Below, in pieces: positions 47,565-56,808 of a stretch of 64,000 nucleotides of DNA. Position 1 is the stretch's first letter. The number at the start of each line of letters is the position of its first letter. The notes beneath the pieces were generated by a model. It saw only the letters and a list, made by a program, of their open reading frames with translations, had not been told where the DNA came from and did not search any database. Made by a program: the position numbers and the translations under genes. Source of the stretch: Paraglaciecola psychrophila 170 (lineage in GTDB: Bacteria; Pseudomonadota; Gammaproteobacteria; Enterobacterales; Alteromonadaceae); NCBI RefSeq assembly GCF_000347635.1, contig NC_020514.1:682001-746000 (forward strand), written 5' to 3'.

Positions 47565-48278
47565 ATGATCATCACTATTATCATCATCCTTGCTCTGTTT
47601 CTAACACCTTCTCAAATTCATGCCGATACTCAAAACAATGAGCTCTATTACCAAATAGGGGAAGCCAGTCGCGATGGTATCGGAAAATTTTATATGGGCC
47701 GAGAAATATCCCACGTCATGGGCCATCTTGGTGCCGGTTGGCTTGAACGCCCCAAGCGTGAGCGCGAGGAGCGTACCGACTTATTATTACAACAGCTGTC
47801 TTTAAAGGCCACAGATTATGTGGTCGATTTGGGAGCCGGTACCGGTTATTTTAGCTTTCCTATAGCTGTGCAATTAACTGCGGGAAAAGTACTCGCTGTT
47901 GATATTGAACCTGAAATGCTCAGACTAATTGAGCAGCGAAAGTCTGCTGAGGGCATCGAAAATATTGATACTATACTGGCCAATGAACGGTCTCCTAATA
48001 TACCTAATGCAAGTGTTGATGTGGTGTTGTTGGTTGATGCTTATCATGAGTTTTCGTATCCGCGCGAGGTGATGGCTGGGGTAGTGAAGGGATTGAAACC
48101 GGGCGGTCGGGTAGTGCTGGTTGAATACCGCGGTGAAGACAACAGAGTGCCAATCAAGCGACTGCATAAAATGACCCAACAGCAAGCTAAAAAAGAAATG
48201 AGCGCGGTCGGCTTACAATGGCTTCGTACCGACGATTATTTGCCGCAACAACATGTCATGATATTCAGCAGACAGTGA
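47565..48278 (+). CDS. SAM-dependent methyltransferase with an N-terminal signal sequence
   Basis: A 237-residue class I methyltransferase. Motif I is VDLGAGTGYFSFP, motif II contains VLAVDIEPEM and motif IV is VVLLVDAYHEFSYP, followed by LKPGGRVVLVEYRGED. Before it comes a clear export signal (MIITIIIILALFLTPSQIHA), which is unusual because SAM is made in the cytoplasm. Similar signal-bearing methyltransferases occur in other bacteria; substrate unknown. AAGGTG lies 6 bases before the ATG. Confidence 0.85.
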   Translation: MIITIIIILALFLTPSQIHADTQNNELYYQIGEASRDGIGKFYMGREISHVMGHLGAGWLERPKREREERTDLLLQQLSLKATDYVVDLGAGTGYFSFPIAVQLTAGKVLAVDIEPEMLRLIEQRKSAEGIENIDTILANERSPNIPNASVDVVLLVDAYHEFSYPREVMAGVVKGLKPGGRVVLVEYRGEDNRVPIKRLHKMTQQQAKKEMSAVGLQWLRTDDYLPQQHVMIFSRQ

Positions 48279-48345
48279 GCGAGTTGCCCATTACTTAGCA
48301 GAGCTCGTTATGAATATCAGCCACACACCACCCGCATCACCAAAA

Positions 48346-49148
48346 TTATAGATGTGATGTAATAAAGTTGGCAATATATTGATTGACTATTTCTGGCTGC
48401 TCTAGTGACACAGAATGGCCTGCCTTGGGTATCACAACTATCTGACTACCAGCAGTGGTTCGAGCAATATTTTCTGACAAAGGTACCTCATACGCATGAT
48501 CCTGCTCCCCCGGCCAATACTAGCAAGGGAACTTTGTTATTCTCAAGTTCTTTCAAGATGCCGTCGCGATGAATAACGCCGTGTGCACTTCTGGCGATAT
48601 CTGTTCCAAGTTTGAGCATATAATTACGCCAGTACTCGCGCTCATTAGAGCGAGATGAGTCTGCTAAATAGTCATCACCAAACATAATATACATAAGCGT
48701 ATCGATAAACGGTTCGGTGCCCTGTGCAGCTAAACCTGCTATTAATGGCGAAAACTGCTCTAATTTATACTCTAGCTCTGCACTAGAACCCAGTAAAATG
48801 CAGCCTTTAAGTAGATCTGAGCGACGAGCGGCTAAACGCAGCGCGATAAAGCCTCCCATAGAGTTGCCGGCGAAGAAGCAAGGCTCTAATTCAAGTGCTT
48901 CAATTAAGGCCGCTGCATCATCTGCGTGTGTATCCATATCGACGCTGACTAATTCTGTACGGGCGCTTTGCCCTTGGTCTCGGTGGTCGTAGCGCACTAT
49001 CCGAATGTTTTTAGTCAAATGTTTTTGCTTGGTGTTCAAACATCTGTTGATCAAAAAACAGTGAGTGACTTAACACCAAAACCGGAGCGTCTTTCGGCCC
49101 TTGGTCTTGATAAAAAATGGTGGTTCCGTTCACGTCAATCTTTGGCAT
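48346..49148 (-). CDS. Alpha/beta hydrolase (3-oxoadipate enol-lactonase-like), two frame breaks
   Basis: A 266-residue hydrolase can be assembled across three frames. It opens MPKIDVNGTTIFYQDQGPKD at ATG 49148, breaks at the T5 run at 49022-49026, continues IRIVRYDHRDQGQS and AGNSMGGFIALRLA (the Ser nucleophile), and breaks again at the C5 run at 48507-48511. It ends with VLAGEQDHAYEVPL (the Asp), IPKAGHSVSLEQPE (the His) and a TAA at 48346. Both breaks are single extra bases in homopolymers. Without correction it is a pseudogene. The family fits PcaD-like lactonases and related esterases. Confidence 0.85.
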
Positions 49149-49570
49149 GGTGTTCCCTTTTTATTTGAAAATAAGTCTATCCACTGTCGACGCAGAGAAA
49201 TCGAATACAACAACATAAATTATTATTTACACTATAAAATGAAGAATACAATTTTTAGCATAACTAGCTTAAAGCGTAAATGAGTATCAATTGAAGCGTG
49301 TAAAATAGAATCCATTTTAGGTTAATAAAATAATTTATGATAAGCAGCTACACAACATTTTTACAGCCTCAAAGCTGCGCCAACATGATGCAAACACCAT
49401 AAAAACATTTACCTAGTTACATATAGCTTAATAATGTATTTTGAGTCAATGACCGACTAATTAGTTGGCTTGCAGAAATACTGCATATCAATTTTAGCTT
49501 AGGAAAGTCTTTTGTTTATTGATTGCTTAGTCACTCTTAATACCACATCAAGCGAGCCTTTTTATATGTA
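49149..49570. other. Intergenic region
   Basis: An AT-rich stretch of 420 bp with no gene or clear structure seen. Confidence 0.4.
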
Positions 49571-50419
49571 CTACTCGGTGGGTGATGATTCTTTTATCTG
49601 ATGGATTCTCAGCGGTTCTTTGAACGTCATGGTGCGACATGGGAACGGTATTTTGATACCTGCTTGGTCTAGGGCGCGTTTGATGGCTCCGACTACTTTA
49701 CCTCGAGATTTTCGTTGTCCCAGTGGTGTGGGGTCTGTCCACCAAATCACTTCTATAACTATGCTGCTGTCGCCAAATCCATTTAAAAATACTTCTATGG
49801 GTAAATCCTGATTAACGGTATTGCAGGTAGTTAAGGCTATTTCGACTATTTGCAGTGATTCGTTGGCATCTTCAGAGTATGCCAACCCTGTCATGATAGT
49901 GAGACGCTTGAAATCTGAATCTGTCAGCACTCTGACAAGGTTCTTAAACAGAAATGAATTAGGGGTTTCTACCAATTCACTGTATGGACGACGGATTTGG
50001 GTCATGCGTACTGAAATGTCTTCGACTTTACCCATGATGGACTCACATTCAATAAAATCCCCTTTCTCGAAAGGATATTTCCATAACAGCATAATACCAG
50101 CAAAGAAGTTTTCAAAAATTTCTTTAAAAGCGAATCTGATGGCAACCGATACCAAGCCGAGCCCACCTAAAGCTTTCGCGGGGGTTAAGCCAGGGAATAT
50201 CACCATAGCCGCCAGTAACAATCCTAACACCCAAACCTGAATACTACTTAGGTGTTATAACAAGTCCCTTAAGGATGCTCGCATTTTGCTGCGACCTGAT
50301 ATGTTGTAAACAATCTTACTAATCACAATAGACATTCCCCAGGCGAACAGAATCCCGACTAGCCCAGTTAATAGGTATGGAGTGTGGCCGACAAAGTCGT
50401 TTATCAAAAAACCGAACAT
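49571..50419 (-). CDS. MscS-like mechanosensitive channel, with an in-frame stop
   Basis: A small-conductance-type channel that relieves osmotic pressure. From ATG 50419: a first membrane helix (LLTGLVGILFAWGMSIVISK), a linker, then a TAA at 50255-50257, then in the same frame the second and third helices (VLGLLLAAMVIFPG, GGLGLVSVAIRFAFKEIFEN) and the beta domain (YPFEKGDFIECESIMGKVEDI, VETPNSFLFKNLVRVLTD). The full length would be 282 residues. The frame is intact apart from this one stop. Either a recent point mutation or an error. A second, worse decayed MscS-like gene lies 300 bp away. Confidence 0.87.
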
Positions 50420-50467
50420 AATAGTCCGGTTTGGTTTGAATTAATTGTCCAACGTTAGCTACTAAAC

Positions 50468-50617
50468 TTATCCATTTGCGGCATCTTGTACTGCTTCACC
50501 AGCAGACTCAATATCTTCTCCAGCGCCTTCTATGGTTGCACAGGAACCTAAGGCTGCAGCCATCAATACTAAGATAAGAGTTGATTTTATGTTTGTAATA
50601 ACTGTAGATGTTTTCAT
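50468..50617 (-). CDS. Entericidin-like small lipoprotein
   Basis: A 49-residue lipoprotein that is too short for standard gene lists. The signal ends in a lipobox (LGSC, Cys about 25), after which comes the entericidin pattern ATIEGAGEDIESAGEAVQDAA. AGGA lies 7 bases before the ATG. EcnA/EcnB form an antidote/toxin pair in enterics, but most single copies in other bacteria are stress-induced lipoproteins of unclear function. It lies between two MscS-like genes on the same strand. Confidence 0.85.
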   Translation of the reverse strand: MKTSTVITNIKSTLILVLMAAALGSCATIEGAGEDIESAGEAVQDAANG

Positions 50618-50726
50618 GGGTATTTCCTATTTCTAGCTTACTTGTCTTGGTTATAAGGCAACCACAGTTTTGTGGTGCAGTGTCACTAACATAGGTAACA
50701 AGAGTTATTGTTGCCTGTATATCAAA

Positions 50727-51170
50727 TTAGTCTGAACCTCGCTCTGTATCATTGTTATCAGAGTCGTCCTTGTTATTGCTTTTATCTTTATCTTCGTTAT
50801 GTTTATTGGGTGTGAGCATGTCATTTAATTTCTCACCACCTTTGGCACCAAAGTCCAAAGTGCGAATGGCGAAAGGTATTAATATGTCTGCAGCCTCTAG
50901 TGCTTTTTTAACGTCAACCACTGCTTTATGTCTAGCCTACATAAAACCTGTTTCACCGGGATAATCTATCTAAAATCACAACACTAGGTTAACGCTGCTG
51001 TTTCCGAAGTCTTTAGCAAATGCGGCTGTCTCTTGTTTTTTAACAACAAAATCATATTGTTTGATTTGCTCTACAATCAGTTCTGCAGCCTTTTCAGGAT
51101 CGTCTGCATATGAAATGCCCACAGACATTTCAACCCGCCTGATGCCGTTATTCGAATAAACCGGTCGGGC
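50727..51170 (-). pseudogene. Second MscS-like channel gene, C-terminal remnant
   Basis: A single frame from about 51170 reads PVYSNNGIRRVEMSVGISYA, KAAELIVEQIKQYD, DFGNSSVNLVL, then stops TGA (50976-50978) and TAG (50970-50972), IDYPGETGFM, TAG (50937-50939), ARHKAVVDVKKALEAADILI and PFAIRTLDFGAKGGEKL, a clear MscS beta and C-terminal domain. Three stops and the missing membrane part make it a true pseudogene. The last 30 residues form an Asp/Asn/Lys-rich tail (50727 onward). Confidence 0.87.
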
Positions 51171-51222
51171 ACGATATCAACCCTTACATGAAATTGCTGA
51201 AACACGACAGTACCATTTAAGG

Positions 51223-51468
51223 GGGCGCGTTATAGAGCCATTAGAAAGTGTGAACGATGCATTGCCGGTTAGTGGCCGAAAAGCCGTATCTGGATCATTT
51301 ATTGTGGGACTTTAAGAAACTCAATAGATGTTAAATTTTTGCGGAGAGCACGATGTTGTTTCAACAATTGAAATGATCGACATGAGTGATATCAACTAGG
51401 CTTTTGAGCTGATGAAAGATAACGATGTTCGCTATCGTTTTGTGATTGACATGTCGACGTTAGATTAG
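51223..51468 (+). pseudogene. Zinc-type alcohol dehydrogenase, C-terminal remnant
   Basis: One frame reads IEPLESVNDALPVSGRKAVS, GSFIVGL, stop, ETQ, stop, MLNFCGEHDVVSTIEMIDMS, DIN, stop, AFELMKDNDVRYRFVIDMST, LD, stop. This is the end of a YahK-like NADP alcohol dehydrogenase, where FCxEHxI and DVKYRFVIDxA are conserved. Three internal stops and no N-terminal part show advanced decay. Not previously visible as an open frame. Confidence 0.8.
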
Positions 51469-51907
51469 AACAACCCTGTGTAATTAGGGAAATAGTATTT
51501 GGTAAAAAAAGTGTCAAGACTCAACATTATCGTTAATTAACATACGGGGTATCTGTTACAACAACTCACCGAGTGCCAACAAAAGATATACTTTAACAAT
51601 GGTTAAGCTATTCCTTTCGATTGAGTCCTTGGCGTTTCCATCTTTATTAAAATTAGCTGAGCTGATGTCAATAATCATGTTTTTAGGTGTGTAACAAGGT
51701 CCTAGTGTCAGTCACGTTTTCAAATTATGAAACGGTACGCTGAAAAATGTAGTTTATTTTAAGTAGAGATCAGCAACACCGTATTTTATGACAGGAAACA
51801 AGAAAGAGTAGTGGTGTAGTTAAGATTAAGACTTTTTAATCGAGTGTGGCTAATCAAAAACCCTCAATGTTTATGATCCTATTTTATGCAAAACACATAA
51901 TAATCAG
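51469..51907. other. Intergenic region ahead of the photolyase genes
   Basis: About 440 bp with many stops in all frames; no gene seen. It may hold further debris of the pseudogene region and the promoter of the photolyase pair. Confidence 0.4.
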
Positions 51908-53173
51908 ATGAAAACAAATATCACAACCGGATTATATTGGTTTAGACACGATTTGCGTTTGATCGATAATCCCACCTTCAACCAATTGTGCGAACAAGTC
52001 GACGTGCTCATTTGTGTTTATGTTCAAGGCTATACTAAAGAGCTTCAGGGCAGTTTCTGTGTAGGGAATACCAGTAAACTTAAGGAGACATTTGAACATC
52101 AAAGTGTATTGGCGCTAGATGCTGATCTAAGGCATAAAAATCAATATCTACTCTTTTTAGATACTCCATCCCATAGTGCTTTGTACGATTTAGTTCACAA
52201 ATACAAGGTTACCCATTTTGGATCTGACTGGCATCCGGGAGTTTATGAGCAAAAGTCCCTACAAGCATTACACAATGATTGCCCTCAAGTTAAGTTCATT
52301 AGTGAAACTGGCTACTCACTTTTTTCTCGCACCGATTTGCCTTTTGAACTTGAAGATTTACCGAAAAGTTTTACGCCCTTTAGAAAGCAAGTTGAAAGCC
52401 TTACAATCGATGCGCCGGTAGAAGCACTTTTAAAGCTTCCAAGTGCGATAGAGCCTTCACCTGAGGTACCACAACAATTACTGACTAAAGGCGTGGTTAC
52501 AGGTGGTGAAAAAGCGGCTACTGCACAGCTAAATAAGTATTTATTTGGTACTGATTTAATCAGGCAATATAAACAGACTCGTAACGCACTCGATGATTGG
52601 GACAGCTCCAGTAAATTGTCTTTATGGCTGGCTAATGGTTGTTTATCAGTAAGAACGGTTTATCACACCATTAAACAATACGAAGTACAACGTGGAGCGA
52701 ATGATTCTACCTATTGGCTTTATTTTGAATTGTTATGGCGCGAATATTTTCAGTGGTACTTAGCTAAACACCAAGCCAAGTTATTCTATTTTTCTGGGAT
52801 CCAGCAAGTAGCCCCTTTGTCTGAATTCAATCAACAAACGTTTACTCGCTGGTGTGAAGGTATGACCGAGTATCCCATAGTGAACGCCTGTATGCGTCAA
52901 CTTAAGCAATCAGGTTATATGTCAAATCGTGGCAGGCAATTGGTTGCAAGCTGTTTTGTACATGAATTGGGCTTGGATTGGCGATATGGTGCGGCGTACT
53001 TTGAACAACAGTTAATTGATTATGATGTCGCCAGTAATTGGGGGAATTGGCAATACTTGGCAGGTGTTGGTGCTGATCCTCGTGGCCATAGACGCTTTGA
53101 TTTAGCCAAACAAACCGCAACCTACGATCCTCAAGCTGTATTTAGAGATAAATGGTTAGGCAGTGAACAGTAG
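51908..53173 (+). CDS. Cryptochrome-DASH photolyase
   Basis: A flavoprotein that repairs cyclobutane dimers in single-stranded DNA or acts as a blue-light sensor. The N-terminal alpha/beta photolyase domain (LYWFRHDLRLIDNPTF) binds the antenna, and the C-terminal helical domain binds FAD. The DASH features are present: LWREYFQWYLAKH, CMRQLKQSGYMSNRGRQLVA and the segment DWRYGAAYFEQQLIDYDVAS followed by NWGNWQYLAGVGADPRG. Length 421. The second photolyase gene starts 13 bp later, so they form an operon. Confidence 0.92.
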   Translation: MKTNITTGLYWFRHDLRLIDNPTFNQLCEQVDVLICVYVQGYTKELQGSFCVGNTSKLKETFEHQSVLALDADLRHKNQYLLFLDTPSHSALYDLVHKYKVTHFGSDWHPGVYEQKSLQALHNDCPQVKFISETGYSLFSRTDLPFELEDLPKSFTPFRKQVESLTIDAPVEALLKLPSAIEPSPEVPQQLLTKGVVTGGEKAATAQLNKYLFGTDLIRQYKQTRNALDDWDSSSKLSLWLANGCLSVRTVYHTIKQYEVQRGANDSTYWLYFELLWREYFQWYLAKHQAKLFYFSGIQQVAPLSEFNQQTFTRWCEGMTEYPIVNACMRQLKQSGYMSNRGRQLVASCFVHELGLDWRYGAAYFEQQLIDYDVASNWGNWQYLAGVGADPRGHRRFDLAKQTATYDPQAVFRDKWLGSEQ

Positions 53174-53185
53174 TGAACAGTAATA

Positions 53186-54697
53186 GTGCCAATTAATAAT
53201 GTTGACGATGTGGTCCCTGATAAAGTCAATTTGGTGTGGTTAAAGCGGGACTTACGGCTTAGAGATCATGAAGCGCTGTTTAATGCTTCAATTGACGGCA
53301 CCCCGGTATTACTGCTTTACATAATTGAGCCTATTTTATTAGATGACCCCCATTATGACATTCGTCATTGGCGCTTTATTTGGCAGTCTTTACAAGATAT
53401 TAATCAACAGCTTAGTCCGTTAAATTGCCAGTTACTGATTATGCAAGGTGAAGCCACCGCTGTATTGTCACAATTATTAAAAACTCTCAGCATTAAGCAT
53501 ATCTATAGTCATCAGGAAATTGGTTTAAGCAATACGTTTGAGCGTGATAAAGCCGTTCGAGTGTGGTGTGATTTAAACGCTATTCGATGGTCAGAATTTG
53601 GTTATGGAGCAGTAATACGCGGCTTAACTCAGCGTCATGACTGGGACAAAAACTGGCAAAGGCGGATGCGCCATCAATGTTTTGACCGACCCCTAGAAAA
53701 CATTCAGTTTCTTGAAACACAGCACCCAGTGTTTTCACAACAACAGCTTGATATTCCAAAACATTGGCAGACACCTCACCCACAGTTTCAAGCAGGCGGT
53801 GAAAAACGTGCATGGTATACATTGCATCATTTTTTTACTGAGCGGGGTAAGGATTATGCGTATTCAATTTCTAGCCCTACCGCCAGCCGTAAAGCATGCT
53901 CAAGGTTATCTCCCTATTTAGCATGGGGGAATATCAGCCTGAGGCAGGTGTATCAATTTACGCTTAGCAACTGGCAAAAAAAGGGCTGGCGCAGATCTCT
54001 GGTTGCTTTCACATCAAGGCTACATTGGCATTGTCACTTTGTGCAAAAGTTTGAGAGTGAAATTGAAATGCAATTTCGTCCTGTTAATCGTGCCTACGAA
54101 AAATATGAATACGATGAAAGTGACTTAGCTAAAGCCAATGTAGAGGCATGGAAACAAGGTCAAACCGGCTTTCCATTAATTGATGCCTGCATGCGCTGCT
54201 TACATCAAACCGGCTATATAAATTTTCGGATGCGTTCGATGTTAGTCAGCTTTTTATGTCACCAACTTGATGTTGACTGGCGCCATGGTGTGACACACTT
54301 GGCCAAGTTATTTTTGGACTTTGAACCTGGTATACATTATCCACAGTTTCATATGCAAGCGGGGATCACAGGTATTAACTTAATTCGTTTGTATAACCCA
54401 ATTAAACAGTCCCAAGAAAAAGACCCCAAAGGTGACTTTATTCGAAAGTGGTGCCCGGAACTCACAGAACTACCTACTGAGGTTATCCATCAGCCTTGGC
54501 AACTCACACAGATGGAACAACAAATGTACGAGGTGCATATAGGCATTGATTATCCGCATCCCATAATTGATTTTGAGACAAGCGCTAAAGCAGCAAGAGA
54601 TAAGTTATGGGCATTTCAAAAGCGTGATGATGTAAAAGCTGAGGGACGACGTATATTGCGACTTCATACCTTGCCTAATCGTCCCAAAAAAATGTGA
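53186..54697 (+). CDS. Second cryptochrome/photolyase family protein
   Basis: A 503-residue member of the same superfamily but a different subgroup. The N-terminus [19 protein letters not shown] is the antenna domain; the FAD-binding part contains [58 protein letters not shown] and the H-rich [13 protein letters not shown] region. It lacks the DASH NWGNWQY motif at the same place. The subgroup resembles bacterial proteins annotated as deoxyribodipyrimidine photolyase or FAD-binding protein of uncertain specificity. GTG start. Downstream of the DASH gene, so light or UV damage is the likely theme. Confidence 0.87.
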   Translation: MPINNVDDVVPDKVNLVWLKRDLRLRDHEALFNASIDGTPVLLLYIIEPILLDDPHYDIRHWRFIWQSLQDINQQLSPLNCQLLIMQGEATAVLSQLLKTLSIKHIYSHQEIGLSNTFERDKAVRVWCDLNAIRWSEFGYGAVIRGLTQRHDWDKNWQRRMRHQCFDRPLENIQFLETQHPVFSQQQLDIPKHWQTPHPQFQAGGEKRAWYTLHHFFTERGKDYAYSISSPTASRKACSRLSPYLAWGNISLRQVYQFTLSNWQKKGWRRSLVAFTSRLHWHCHFVQKFESEIEMQFRPVNRAYEKYEYDESDLAKANVEAWKQGQTGFPLIDACMRCLHQTGYINFRMRSMLVSFLCHQLDVDWRHGVTHLAKLFLDFEPGIHYPQFHMQAGITGINLIRLYNPIKQSQEKDPKGDFIRKWCPELTELPTEVIHQPWQLTQMEQQMYEVHIGIDYPHPIIDFETSAKAARDKLWAFQKRDDVKAEGRRILRLHTLPNRPKKM

Positions 54698-54776
54698 GTT
54701 ATTTGACCCATACTATCTCTATATGATAATTATATTTTAGCTGTAGTATAAAGACTCTAGATACGGAGAAATTCTT

Positions 54777-55490
54777 TTGAATATTGATTTGTCTTTACCT
54801 CCACAATTCCCCAAGCCTACTCTATTGGATATATTGGCAGAGGTTAGAGCGCCTTTTGAGTTTGTCTCACTTGCGCTAAATGTACATGCGTTAAGTAAAG
54901 CACCGAAGGGTAATGGACGTGCTGTGATGTTAGTGCCCGGCTACTTAGCGGATGATCACTCGATGCGTCCTCTTGGTGCTTACCTTAAGTATCTTGGCTA
55001 CGATGTCTACTATACCGAGTTAGGTCGAAATATGGGTAAGGTCAATACTGATATGATGCGCTTGGGAGAGCGAGTTAAATCGGTATCTCAAGACCTAAAC
55101 GCTGAAAAAGTTACCTTGATCGGTTGGAGTTTAGGTGGGGTGCTTACCCGAGAAGTCGCACGTTTATTCCCTGATGTAGTGCAACAGGTCTTAACTTTGG
55201 GTACACCTATAGTTGGCGGCCCCAAATTCACTTCAGTCGGCAAACGATATGCCATGCTAAATAACATCGATTTAGAAGAATTTGAACTTGACGTACATCA
55301 ACGCAATGCTATCGGTTTGACTCAGCCTGTCACCTCCATTTATAGCAAATCAGATGGTGTGGTTAGCTGGCAGGCGTCGGTTGATATATACAACCAGCAA
55401 GCGAGGAATATCGAGGTGAATAGTTCGCATATGGGATTGGGTGTTAATCCAAAAGTGTGGCTGATTATTGCAGATGTTTTAGCGGGTTGA
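54777..55490 (+). CDS. Lipase-like alpha/beta hydrolase
   Basis: A 237-residue soluble hydrolase with a PGAP1/triacylglycerol-lipase-like core: VMLVPGYLADDHSMRPLGAY near the oxyanion hole, nucleophile elbow IGWSLGG and TLGTPIVGG after it, Asp in YSKSDGVVSW and His in NSSHMGLGVNP. It starts at a TTG with CGGAG 9 bases upstream. No signal peptide. Substrate unknown. 80 bp after the photolyase gene. Confidence 0.87.
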   Translation: MNIDLSLPPQFPKPTLLDILAEVRAPFEFVSLALNVHALSKAPKGNGRAVMLVPGYLADDHSMRPLGAYLKYLGYDVYYTELGRNMGKVNTDMMRLGERVKSVSQDLNAEKVTLIGWSLGGVLTREVARLFPDVVQQVLTLGTPIVGGPKFTSVGKRYAMLNNIDLEEFELDVHQRNAIGLTQPVTSIYSKSDGVVSWQASVDIYNQQARNIEVNSSHMGLGVNPKVWLIIADVLAG

Positions 55491-55719
55491 TGCATTAAAT
55501 AGCCCGCATAAAGGCTCTGTGAAGTCGTAACATTGAGTCGTGTAAATGTGTGCATTGGACAAAAAGCATACCAGAGTTGTTCATATGCTACCTTATTGAT
55601 TAACGTTAACAAAACTTTACTAGACTTGTATTAATTAAAGCCCTAGAAAAGTGTTCATTTTTGTTAAATTTGCTGTTACAGATAGCCATCACCTCAATTT
55701 AGAAGGAATTCTTACTCAC

Positions 55720-56808
55720 ATGTCACCTCGTTTATTCTCATTTATCAGTGTATTTGTAACTTTTGTAGTGCTTACGCTGACGTTTCCTGCTGCTTCACAA
55801 TACCGCGGTGCAGATCGTCCACGTATTGTTGTAGTTGAGAAGTTAAGTTTTGAATATGAGACTTCAAAAATTGAGGCTGTGGGTTCGGCCCAGGCAAAAC
55901 GGTCTGTGACACTTTTCTCCAGTGTTTCTGATGAGGTCACGTCTGTATACTTTTTTGCGGGACAGGCTGTAAAAAAAGATGATGTGTTACTTGAGTTAGA
56001 CAGTCGGTTGCAGGATATCGATATGCAGCGTGCAGAAATTGAACTAGAAGATGCCCAGAAGAATCTTGATAGAGTGAAAAACAGCTTTAAAAAGGGTGCT
56101 GTCACAGAGCGTGAGGTTGATGATGCCAACACCATCTTTGGGTTAGCTAAGATTAACTTGCTTGAAGCGCAAAAAAATAAAGAAGACCGATTAGTGCGGG
56201 CACCTTTTGAGGGCATTGTGGGTTTGACTGATGTTGAGGCTGGGGATCGCATCACCCCACAAACTGAAATAACCACTTTAGATGACAGAACCAAACTTTT
56301 TGTAAATTTTTTCGCGCCTGAATTGGCGGTGTCTTATTTGATGGAAAAACCCATGGTTCAATTGCAGCCTTGGACTGACAGGTTGACTTTATTATCCGCC
56401 AGGGTGGCTGAGATTGACTCCCGAGTAAGCCTTCAGGACAGAACAATTCGAGCAAGAGCACTGCTAGATAATCAAAACGATCAGTATCGTCCAGGTATGA
56501 GTTTTCGAGTCACCCTAGAAGTTCGTGGAGAATTATATATAGCGATCCCTGAGGCTGCATTATCTTGGGGTGCTAACGGTGCCTTCGTTTGGTTAGCTGA
56601 AAATGAAAAGGCCAAGCGGGTCGGTGTGCAGATTGAACAAAGGTTGAGGGGCCGAATTTTGGTGACCGGTGATTTAAGTTCAGGCGAAATACTGATTGTA
56701 GAGGGGATACAAGGGTTACGAGATGGTCAGGCATTAGATATTCAAAATACTCAAACAAATAATATAAAATTGACTCAAAAACAACTTGAATCAAAGGTTG
56801 CAGGCTAG
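55720..56808 (+). CDS. RND efflux periplasmic adaptor (membrane fusion protein)
   Basis: The adaptor connecting an inner-membrane RND pump to an outer-membrane channel. A signal peptide (MSPRLFSFISVFVTFVVLTL) begins at ATG 55720; then come the barrel-sandwich half-motif VFFAGQAVKKDDVLLELDSR, a coiled-coil hairpin of about 70 residues, VRAPFEGIVGLTDVEAGDRI and the beta-barrel domain. Length 362. It ends on the start codon of the pump gene (TAGTG, 1-bp overlap). Confidence 0.93.
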   Translation: MSPRLFSFISVFVTFVVLTLTFPAASQYRGADRPRIVVVEKLSFEYETSKIEAVGSAQAKRSVTLFSSVSDEVTSVYFFAGQAVKKDDVLLELDSRLQDIDMQRAEIELEDAQKNLDRVKNSFKKGAVTEREVDDANTIFGLAKINLLEAQKNKEDRLVRAPFEGIVGLTDVEAGDRITPQTEITTLDDRTKLFVNFFAPELAVSYLMEKPMVQLQPWTDRLTLLSARVAEIDSRVSLQDRTIRARALLDNQNDQYRPGMSFRVTLEVRGELYIAIPEAALSWGANGAFVWLAENEKAKRVGVQIEQRLRGRILVTGDLSSGEILIVEGIQGLRDGQALDIQNTQTNNIKLTQKQLESKVAG

